Below, piece after piece: positions 36,760 to 48,000 of a stretch of DNA of 64,000 nt (its first letter is position 1; every line of letters begins with the position of its first letter). The translations under genes were made by a program, and so were the position numbers. The DNA comes from Peromyscus leucopus (taxonomy: Eukaryota; Chordata; Mammalia; Rodentia; Cricetidae). The notes beneath the pieces were generated by a model, which was not told where the DNA came from, searched no databases, and was given only the letters and a program-made list of their open reading frames with translations. The DNA is taken from positions 33,106,980 to 33,170,979 of the forward strand of contig NC_051074.1 in the NCBI RefSeq assembly GCF_004664715.2. Direction: 5' to 3'.

Positions 36760-37890
36760 CTTGCCCGACATATACAAAGCCCAGCGTTCGATAGTTAGTT
36801 CCACAAAAGGACAAACAAAATAACAACAAATACAGGCAAGGGACAGTGAGAGGAGCTTGGTGTTATTGAAAGAAAGCTTGTTTTCAGTCGCCGGTGTAGC
36901 CAGCCACAGGAACCCGTGTGTGCAGGCAGTAAGTAGTTCCCTGTAGGTTAGATTTCCCTTTCCACAACCGCAGCGCCCGAGGGAACAGGACTGTTTCTGA
37001 GCTCTTCTTTGCTGTTGTGCACACTGAGAGCGAACAAGTTATGTTTCATATCGAGGCGGCAGTCACCTCATTGGAAAGGGAGGGAGCTCTCACCACGTTC
37101 TTCCCCGCTCTTCTAGCCATGAAGTTCGTTCTTTCTTTTTTTTTTCCTTTTTTTTTTTGGTTTTTCGAGACAGGGTTTCTCTGTGTAGCTTTGCGCTTTT
37201 CCTGGAACTCACTTGGTAGCCCAGGCTGGCCTCGAACTCACAGCGATCCGCCTGGCTCTGACTCCTGAGTGCTGGGATTAAAGGCGTGCGCCACCACCGC
37301 CCGGCCCCTAGCCGTGAAGTTCTAAAACTCTTGACTACCTTGGTCCTGTTGGCAAGAGAGCTGGATTCGTGGTAGAATGCTTTCCCTTGCCTCTAGCTGC
37401 CCCACCTCCTTTGTGTGTTCAGTGTGACCCTCATATGGGAGGGGTCATCTGTTGGGAGCCCCATATGCCCAATGCTATCCCCTGTTGACAGAGGGACAAA
37501 CTTTGCTTGGTTTTGCAGTTTGCCCGCTTATTAGATGTGAGGAAAGGCTGAATTCTTGGAACATGCTGTTTTGTCTCTGGCTGGGAAGTTCAGGGTTGTT
37601 GGTGATTTCTACCGCCTTCCTGAGTCACCGCTTAAATTTATGGCCATCCAGGCCCTGTCAGCCAACATAGTTCCAAAATAGCAACTGGGGTTGTGTCTTG
37701 TTTTGTTTTGGTTTGGTTTTAATGCTGATCCACTGTGATTTTAAATCAGCATTTTTTTTTTCCCAAGACAGGGTTTCTCTGTGTAGCTTTGCGCCCTTCC
37801 TGGAACTCACTTGGTAGCCCAGGCTGGCCTCGAACTCACAGAGATCCTCCTGCCTGTGCCTCCCGAGTGCTGGGATTAAAGGCGTGCGCT

Positions 37891-37923
<33 letters not shown>

Positions 37924-39392
37924 CGACTTAAATCGGCATCTTCTTGATGTTGGCTACCAGTCTGCTACTTCCCTTTCTCTCTTCAGAATTGCCTGCAGTC
38001 ATGTGCAGAATGTGATGTCAGGGTCCATGATATACTTACGCATGCTGGAGGCCTTCCTGGGGTTCAAACGCTGAGGGTTTGTGGTAGTGATGTTCACAGA
38101 GGAAGATGAGAGATTGTTCGAGGAGGTGGAAGATGAGCTCTGATCTTTTCCCCCCAGGAAGTGTATTAGTTCCTTTTATTCATGGCTGGAACAAAATAGC
38201 ATGGCAAAAGCCAAGGAAGGCAGGATTTATCTCAGTTCACCGTTTGGAGGAAAAATGATGACAGCCAGAGCTGGAGGCAGCTGGCCATGTTGTATCCCCA
38301 GTCAGAGAGTAAAGAGAAAGAAACCCGGTGCCCAAGTCCCTTTCTCCTGTTTTATGATGTCTGCGACCCTAGCTCAGGGAATGGTACCTCCTAGGTGCAG
38401 GCTGAGTCTAACCACCTCGATTAACCCAATAAGGAACTCCCTCACAGACATGACCAGGGGGTTTTATGTGATTTTTAGATCCTGTCAAGTTGACAATTGC
38501 TTATCACAGAGAAGGACTGTACATGTCGAGGGAGCAGAGTCTGAAAGTGCCAGGGCTGGCATGTGGCCTTGGAGATGACTTTTGGCCTGCTGTTCTCCAT
38601 ATGATAGTTTCCCCATAGCATGGTGTCCAGGTGCCAAAGTTCTGTCCATGATACAAAGCTCTCCTTGGATTGGGAGATGTCCTGGCCCTGGCATTCATGA
38701 AATCCAAGGACGATGCATGTTCAGAATGACAAGTCAGCCCTCAAGCACCACCAAGCTGACTCTGGAAGGATGCTTTAGGACAATTTTGAAAAGACCTCAG
38801 GTGATTAGGGCAGTCCTGTAATTCAGCTCCCTGTGAAAACCCATCTCATCCTTATGACATATTTTTTTCTTTTTCATGCCCCCAAACTAAATGGAGCATG
38901 AATGAATGGCTGGTGTAAAATAAAGCTTATGTTGCCATAAAATTAATTTCTTTACTTTCCAAACTCAATATCAAGTAAAAATCACAGTGTTCTGGTTGGC
39001 GGCACATGACAATTTATAATAGTCTTCCTAATGCTTATTTTATTCATCTTCTTTTCTCCAAATAGTTTTTTCTAATCACATTGTTAGATCCTTGGCAAGA
39101 AAGAAAATAGCAATTGAGACTGTTAGGCAAGAAAGTCTGCATGAGAAAGCTTCCTGCCATTCATTTCTTCCATGGCTGCCAGTCCCAGAGTAGACCAGCA
39201 TTCATGCTGACTACAAGAACATCGTAATATATTGGTACAGGAGCAACTGTCTCCCAAGAACTTTTATGGTCTAACACTATCGATGCCTCCAGAGATAGAG
39301 ACCCCTTACAAGGCAGACTTAGTCTCTTGTGACTACTATCTTGCTTGCTGTTCTTATATGCTGTGGTATGAATGAAAAGTTTTTTTGAAGAG

Positions 39393-39423
<31 letters not shown>

Positions 39424-41954
39424 GTCATGTCTACTTGCATGGATGAGTTTAAGAATACACATGTGCATCCATGTGAAGATTAGAAGCTGACATGGACTTC
39501 CTTCCCTGATTGCTCTTAACCTTATATATTCAGGTAGGATCTCTCACTTGATCCCAAAGCTCACCAAATTGGCTTGTGTAGACAGCCAGTTCTACTTAGG
39601 AATTCTCCTGTCTCCACCTCTTTCTGAGGGCTGGAACTGTAGGTGGGCTGCTGTGCCTGCCCAGCATTTATGTGGGTGCTGGGGATTTGAACACCAGTCC
39701 TTATGGGCTGCAGGACAAGCACTTGACTTGCTGGGCTGTCTTCATGGAGTCTTGTTTTCTGAACAGCATCTTGCTTTGTAGCCTAGGCTGACCTCAACTT
39801 AAACTCATGATAGCCCTCTTGCCTTAGTTTCTGAACTCCTGAGATTACAGGTATAAGTTACAATACCCAACAAGAATTGTTGCAAATGTGTAAATTATTG
39901 TAAAAATATTGTCATGTTTTCTGATTTCCCCTTCAGGAGTTGGTAAAGTGCTGAAGAAGATCAACAAGGCCATTGTCTCCAAGAAGAATAAAGACATTGT
40001 GACCGTGGCCAATGCTGTGTTTGTCAAGAATGGCTTTAAAATGGAAGTGCCCTTTGCAGCCAGGAACAAAGAGGTGTTTCAGTGTGAAGTGCAGAATGTG
40101 AACTTCCAGGACCCAGTCTCGGCTTGCGATTCCATTAATTTTTGGGTTAAAAACGAAACCAGGGGTGAGTGGCCTTCCTGTTTCCTGTAGATTCACAGTT
40201 TGTGAATGAAAGAGTAGAGACTCAGAGGTTTGGGCTGTAGTCTTCAAGACCAGTGCTTGCTCCACCAGGAGCCACGTGGGCTTAGGCAGGATCTGACCGA
40301 CCTCTTCACTCTCCATGGGCCAGGTCTCAGTCTGCCTGCCTTCCCCGCTTCAGGCTGTTACTGCTCACGATCGGGGGTTTTCCTCCGGCAGGATAGGCAG
40401 CAGGAAAGAACACAGCCCTCCCTCTCTTTCCTTTGCCTGCCATACCCTGCCCGCAGAGCCCTGACCCATGAGTTTGGCGGGTTTCCTTGTTTGTCTTGCC
40501 TGGTTTTTTTTGCACCTACTGTTTTCTTGGCCTGGAACAGCCTTCTTAAGCTTTGGCTTTGTGTCTCCTGTGACCCCAGCCTCATCTGCCATTGCCAAGC
40601 TGTAGGTGCCCTCCACTGGCTTTGTGTGGCTTGTGATTACACTGCTTTGAACCCCTCCATTATGGCATTTTCAACATCGCATAATGACTACTTGTTTCAA
40701 TGTCTCTTCTCATTAAATGGAGGAGTTTTCCAATGTTGGTGTTTCAAACCTGCTGACTTGTAAGCCGGAAGCCTCAGAGACATTCAGGAGGAGCTTAGGC
40801 CCTCCCACAACAAAGCGAAGCCGTTCTGGTTTCTTTTCTGTGGCTGTGATAAAATAACCCGACAAAAAGAAATTTGGGGAAGAAAGGGCTTATTTTAGCT
40901 TACAATTCCAGATAATAACCCATCATTGTGGGGAAGTCTGGCCAGAGATTAAAGCAAGTAGTCACATCACATCCACACTCACAAGCAGAGAGAAATAAAT
41001 GAACGCATGCTCAGTACTCAGCTAGCTTTCCCACACAGTCCAGGGCCACAAAACCAGGACATGGTACTTTCATGCTGGGTTTTCCGGCATCAGTTCAAGC
41101 TGTCAAGACAGTCCTTTGTTGAGTCGTTTTTCCCAAATGATTCTAGGGTTAACAGTTTAACACTCACAGTTTAATACTCACAGGTGCTAAGACTGAAAAT
41201 GTGCTCTTGGACTTAGATCATAAAAGAAGCAGGAACTCAATAGGGTAAACCCTGCCTTTGGGGACAAGCTTCTTAGAACCTAGTTCCTGGTGCACCTGAA
41301 CTAGGATTACCCAGGGATGTGTTTAGAGTACAGTTCCCTGGCCCCGGAGTTGCTGGGAAAGACTTTCTGAGGGAGGGGCGGGGTACCTCCGGTCAGGCTC
41401 CATGACCCATCATCCTACTTACACACGTGAAAACGTGATCATCTCAGAGGAGCTGATGAAGAGGGGGAAGGAAGATGTGCGGGAAGTGGAGGAGAGCCAG
41501 TAACTTTCTCAATTGCTCTACAGTCTGGAGTCCGCTCCCTGTGCCGCTCTCGGAAGAATAATAGTTCGTATGTCCAGGGCTGGTTGGGGGATGCTGGATC
41601 CTGTACATCTGATGGTAGCAGATGGCAGCAGCTACATGCAGACATGGCTGTTGGTCCTGATGCTGGGTGTGTGATGCCGTGCCATTGTACGCTCTTGGCC
41701 TTCTTTGCCCATAAAAAGATAATGGTGCATTGTGTTGGTGTGCCATCTGATGGAGTCCCTGACCACCTGTGCTGGGAACCTCAAGCAGGGTTTTTCAGTT
41801 CTGTTAGACCTCCCTCCCTCTGTTAGTTTGTTCATTGTTTATTGACAGTGCTCCTGAGGGAGTGTGGGGCTTTACAACCAGGCCAAACAAACCCTCCACC
41901 AGTCAGCTGCACCCTTAGCCTTCAGCTCCCTCCTTCTAGCTTGAAATTCATAGG

Positions 41955-42009
<55 letters not shown>

Positions 42010-45000
42010 GATATAATCTAGCCAGATTATATATAATCATAGATATATATCATAGAATAATATATCATAGGTAATATTATATATATATATTCCCATTGCA
42101 TACATAAACAGATTTTTTTATTAAAAAAATTAAACAGTAATATAAGGGAAAACAAAAGGAATTTATAGTTGTGGTTAAGCCTTTGGGTTCGAGTGCATGT
42201 GAATACATGATATATTTTTTTTTTATTCTGAAATTTTTGCCAAATTCTCAGGATAAGTGTGAACTGGCAATAGTAGACTAAGTCAGGTACATTATACCAT
42301 GACACAAGGAACCATAGCTGTCACCATTGCTGATGCAATTTAAAAAAAAAAAAAAAAAGCAAACCAACAGGAGACTTTTTATGTATCTCTCAGTTATAAT
42401 AACCCCAAACGGGCTGTTTCCTGAGCTTTTCTGCTACAATAACAAACAGACCTACCTTTCACTTCTTGTCCTTAACGATTATCGTGACATAATTGAAACT
42501 CAGTGAACCACATGGGGCGTAGTGAAGAGTGACTCCCAGCTCTTGGTTATGACTGTCATCATTAACTGATGCAATTTTTTTAAAATAGTGGTGCAGAATT
42601 CTTGGTAAATTTCCAAACTTGTCTCAGAGCAAACCAAGTGGAAATATTTAAAAGTAGGAGCTGGAAAAGATGGCTCCATGCTTAAGAGCACTGGCTGCTC
42701 TTACAGAGGACCAGAGTGCATTTCCCAGCACCCGTGGTGGATGGCTTATAACTAACTGCCTATGTCTTCGGTAACTGCCTATGTCTTCGGCGGGAATCCA
42801 GCAACCACAGGCTACCATGGGTACCTACACTCGTGTGCACACACCCATACAGAGACCTATAGATGTAGTTAAAAACAGTAAAAATAAATCTTTTATTATT
42901 TTTTTTTAAGAGAGACATTCTCCATTGTGTGGGACGGTTTTGAGCACCACGGAACGTGTGGCATGCCTGACCAGGGCCCACTCAACCGAAACACGCCCCC
43001 AGAGCTCCAGACAAGCAACCTCTGTCCCCAGACTGCTGAGCTCATCTAAGGAGATGCGCTTCCTGCAGAGAGAGATGGCTAGCACCAGGATGCTTTGCTC
43101 ACCTTGTGACAGGTCTGACTGGGAGGCCAATGCAGCTGCAGTCTCAGCTTCTCCCTGCCACGAAGGCTTCTCTCATCACCACCACCACCCCCCTCCCCCC
43201 GCCATCACATACCGCCCCCATCCATGCATGTGACAGCCTGGAATGTTTCCCCGCTTCTCGCCGGCTAGGTAGCTCCTGCTAACTTTTGTGCCACCACATG
43301 CGTGACGCAGAACCCGCAGGCTCCGTTCTTTCTCAGTCTGAAGGTCTGTTCTGCCACCGCGGTGAAACTTTGGCAAAATGTCTTCCCTTCTTCCTCCCCC
43401 TCCAGCCCCTGATTTGCAGAATGTTGATATATTAGTGATAACTGCCAGGACGACAGGTCCATGAAGGCTTTTTGATGATGTGAGTGAAGACATAGGAAGC
43501 ACTGAGCACAGGGCCTGGCCCTTCACAAAGTGTGAGCTGTTTTCACAGCGGCTGGCTTGGTGGTTCTCAGCCTCCCTAACGCTGCGACCCTTTAATACAG
43601 TTCCTCATGTGGTGCTGACCCCCAACCAAAACATTATTTTCTTGCTACTCCATAACTGTAATTTTGCTACTGTTACGAACTGTAATATAAATATCAGTGT
43701 TTTCCAGTGGTCTTAGGTGACCCCTGTGAAAGAGTCATTGACCGCCGCACCCCCCCCCAAAGGAGTATAGCACCCAACAGGTTGAGAACCGCCGGAAGTC
43801 CTGCTTGCCGGGCACCCTGTCTGCCATTTCAGCTGTACCTTGCACTTGCTGCCACGGACTTGAGTGCTTTCCCTTCGGTGTGTTGGTTCAAATGGAAGCT
43901 TTATGCTTTTCCAAATCCTTTTGGCATCTGCCTCTAATCCTTATTTCTTTGTGGGAGGGACCCACTTGGTGCGTGCTAGGTAGTATCCCAAGATAGATGG
44001 AGGATGATAGTCCACCTATATCTATGGCAACAGCAACAGCAGGTCTTTCAAGCTTATCACTAACCTGTCTTACCTCTTACCTATCTGTCCATTTCCTAGT
44101 GCTTTTTCTTTGCCATTTCCTTTGGCATTTCACCTTGCCCTCCTAGCACATACTCACCCTGAAGGTAGCGATATATCTATAAGACATTGCATTTTCGTGT
44201 TTGTTTTTACTTTTTTTCAAGATGAGGTATCATGTATCCCAGGTTGGTAATGAACTCATTATCCAGCAGAGGCTTGCTTGAACTCTTGAGTTCTTCTGCC
44301 TCTACTTCCTGAGTGCCAGGATTACAGGTGTGCACTGTGATACTCGTCACCCAGCCCAGAGTCATACTTTATCACTGCAAAATGATCTGAGGTGTCTTCG
44401 GCTAATTGAGCCCTGACTTCATTCTGAAAAGGGAATGGTAAAATCCTCGTAACGAGGCAATGCGTGGTGTGGTTGGGGGAGGCAGGCTCATTCAACTTGG
44501 CTAGAATATAAAATACCACCATGGTGGCTGGAGGCACTAACCCTCAACTCTGGAAAGTGAAGGGCAAGGAGGGGATGAGGGTCAAGGGGCATGGGTTATA
44601 AAAAGAAAAGAATGGATTCAGTTGGGTAATGTTCTCTACAAGGGCAGAAGCACATCCAAAGTACTGGGCATTAGCTTCAAGGAATGCTGTTGGAGGAGCA
44701 TGTTTGCAAGGATGCTTTGCACTGAACTGAGTGATTGATGGCTACTTATAGCCTGTAGTTTTCTTCCAGGACCAGGCTTAGGTGGTGTTGATGCCCCCTT
44801 GTGGAAGTAAGAGTACTGAAGACGCTGAATGTCGGGTACCACAAACTTCCCCTGTGCTATTTTTAAGGAGTTTCAGAGGTTTTCATGGAGTAATAGGACT
44901 CTTCTTTCTTGAGTTTCATTTTAAGAGACATGAAGATCTCTGGTTAAATTAGACATCTGGCCTCCATGGAAGCTGTTGATTTTACTGTCACTATTTTAAA

Positions 45001-48000
45001 TATTATAGCTTGAATATATATTATGTGTTGTTATATATCTATGGATTAAAATCAAGCATGTTAAATTTTAATAGCTTTGAGTATAAGGAATTCTTATTTA
45101 ACACACATATACACCTATGTGTTTGTTTATTTGTTTGTTTGTTTGCCTTTCGAGACAGGGTTTCTCTGTGTAGCTCTGGCTGTCCTGGAACTTGCTCAAT
45201 AGACCAGGCTGGCCTCAAACTCACAGAGATGCGCCTGCCTCTGCCTCCCAAGTCCTGGAATTAAAGGCATGCACCACCATGGCCCAGCATATACCCCTAC
45301 CCTTAAACCTTCTAAGACCAAGCAAAAAGGAACCTGAGCAGCAAGTGTGGGTGGCATTTAAAGGATTCTTCCAACACTCTGAAATGAGAAGAGTCTGTTT
45401 GTTCCTTTGCTACTCATGTGCACATCTTGGCATCCCAGCATCCCAGCATCCCAGCAAGAGAACACTTGCCTTCAAAGTCATTTCCTGTAGGCTAACCCCA
45501 TTTCTTCTCATCTCTGTACTCTTGGAGCCTAGCTCAATGCCTAGCCCTTAAATGGGAACATGATACTCAGTTTCAATTCCTCTTGGAGTCATCAGGAGGC
45601 TTGTGATGACCAGGGATTGATTCCATGCGTTTCTGACGTCTTGGAAGAAATGAGTTTAGCGTGGATGTTTCACAAGGTGGAATGTTTACTTTGACGAGGA
45701 CTGCATGAACCTGGTTGCTGAAAAGCAAAGAGAAGCAAAAACTGTTTATCTCATGAAGACCAAGGACCCTCATCAGCAACCCCATCAGAGTTGTCAGTAA
45801 AAACATCTAAAACAAGTCATAATTAAATAATGGCATATTCTAGATGCATAGACACTTTCTAAAACAAGGGCCTTACAGAACTAGTTGTCATTTCTTGAGC
45901 TGGTTTGGTAAACTCTTAACTAACCAGTAACAGTCTTCTCTGGTGATTTTAATGTGTTGTTTGCTTTCCTTGAAATTTTTAAATCTGAGCAAGAAAAATT
46001 AGTATAAAAAGTGTGCTTTGGAAATCCAGTTGAGGGGCTGATGATGTGCTTCAGCTGGTAGAGTGCTTGCTTAATTCAGTTTCCAGTACCACATAAACTG
46101 GACATGGTGCCACACACAGAAATCTCACCACTTAGGAGGTGGAGGCAGGGGAGTCAGAAGTTCAGTTAGTCTCAGCTGCATAGAGAGTTTAGGCTGCATG
46201 AGACCAGAATGTCTGATTTAAGTCTTTAAAAAAATTTTTTTTTCCACTCTTGTCTCTGTAGCTAGCTGCCATTTGCCCTCACTGCGGATTTCCACTGCTG
46301 ATGTGTTCCCTTGTTCTTGGACTTCACAGGCATGATTGACAACCTGCTTTCCCCAAATCTGATCGATGGTGCCCTTACCAGACTGGTCCTTGTCAATGCA
46401 GTGTATTTCAAGGGTTTGTGGAAATCCAGGTTTCAACCCGAGAGCACAAAGAAACGGACCTTCGTGGCAGGTGATGGGAAACCCTACCAAGTGCCCATGC
46501 TGGCCCAGCTCTCCGTGTTCCGGTCTGGTGAGTATGGGCTGGTTGAGGTCTATTGTAGAATGTGCTGGTAGCAGATTCAAGAGCACATCTTTGTTGGGGG
46601 GCGGGGGGAAGGTTGGAGGAGGTGACACACATCTGGAATGCCAGTACTTCACAGAGTGGGCAAGGTTTCTGAGAGGCAAGACTTCTTTCTTTCCTTTTTA
46701 ATAGTTTTTTGAGACAAGGTTTCTCTGTGTAGCCCTGCCTGTCCTAGAACTCACTCTGTAGACCAGGCTGGTCTCAAACTCACAGAAATCCTTCTGCCTC
46801 TTCCTCTCAAGTGCTAGGATTAAAGGCATGCACCACTACCACCCCGTGAGGCAAGATTTTGTAAAGCATAAAAGTCTTTGTACCATGCAAAAAAAAAAAA
46901 ATTGTGCATTAACAAGTCATACGTGTAGGCTTCTGGGATGAAAATGTAGGATGAAAAGATAGTTAACAAAACCAATATAAATGGACATTAAACTTAGGAA
47001 GGAATCTAACAAGTCACCATTAACAAACATATATTACTAAATAAAAATTGTATTTCTTTTTTACTTCTTGCATTACCAAAAATTAGGAAGGCTAATAAAA
47101 CTCACTTATGGCTACTGCATGGGGTGGGTAGGCTCCTTGAGCATTACTAGTTAGTGGTGGGATCTGTAACCTACAGGACTTTCTCTATGTCGTTATCCCA
47201 GCAGCCCCCCACTCCAGAGAACTTGCTACCTGAAGATAGTTACCCACTAGAAAATAGAAACCTGGTACACATCTCCATTCAGAGCCCTGGGTTCTGCATC
47301 TTTGGACTTAACCTACCTCAGGTGGAAAAATATTTAAAAAGAAAAGTTAACTGCATATCGAACATACACAGATATGTTTTCTTGTCGTTGTCCCCGAACA
47401 ATACGATGAAGCAGCTATTCACATTGCATTAAGTTCGATAAGTCACAGACGAGTTAACATATTCAGTGGGATTTATATAGGTAGATGGGAAGACTACATT
47501 TAATAGGAGGGATTTCAGCCTGCTGAACCCTGTGACTCCTGAGACATGACTGTGCCCTGGAACACAGGTGGTAATTAGATTGAGCTCTACATAAATAGAA
47601 AGATTATGCAGTGTGTATCAGATTTCAGAAGGCAGGCTATAGAACAGCAGATGCTGATGAACCATGCTTACATAAATACTTTCTGTACATTTGTCTATAC
47701 AGATATGTCTTGGCGAATGTTCAGGAAAATGTTCACTGTGGTGAGATTTCACATAGATTTCCTCATTTGAAATTGAAATTTCCTGTGTATGGATGTGCAT
47801 GTGTTGGTGTGGTGTATGTGTGTGTAGGTGTGCGTACCTGTGGATGCCAGAAGAGAACATTGCGGGGGAGGGTCTGCTCTGTCACTGTCCACATCTTTCT
47901 ATTAAGACAGGATCTCTCCCTGTTCCTGGAGCTAGTGGTCAAAAGGCTCCAACCATCCTCCTGTTTCCAGATTTTCCATGGTTGCTGGGGATTGAAACTT

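Larger units (their letters stand above)
35405..39936 (+). other. SERPINE2: Intron 2 of SERPINE2 (4.5 kb)
   Basis: Phase 1 intron between exons 2 and 3. About half is repeats: three closely related B1 copies, composite SINEs, a MaLR LTR, a 68-base G run and a GCC array. Unique sequence without recognised content covers roughly 35410-35985, 37310-37760 and 38510-39390. Confidence 0.9.
40165..46329 (+). other. SERPINE2: Intron 3 of SERPINE2 (6.2 kb)
   Basis: Phase 1 intron. Contains a MaLR LTR, a TA array, a B3-type SINE, a URR1-like hAT remnant and B1 and composite SINEs. Unique stretches with nothing recognised include 40170-40820, 41120-41940, 42110-42655, 42910-43550, 43800-44200, 44360-45120 and 45290-46030. 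Confidence 0.9.

Noticed and set aside
36416..36829. Proline-rich open frame on - across the G run
   Set aside because: The polyproline is the translation of the 68-G homopolymer inside a SINE.
40230..40763. 177-codon open frame on + after exon 3
   Set aside because: Lies in an intron with no acceptor/donor structure and no family resemblance.
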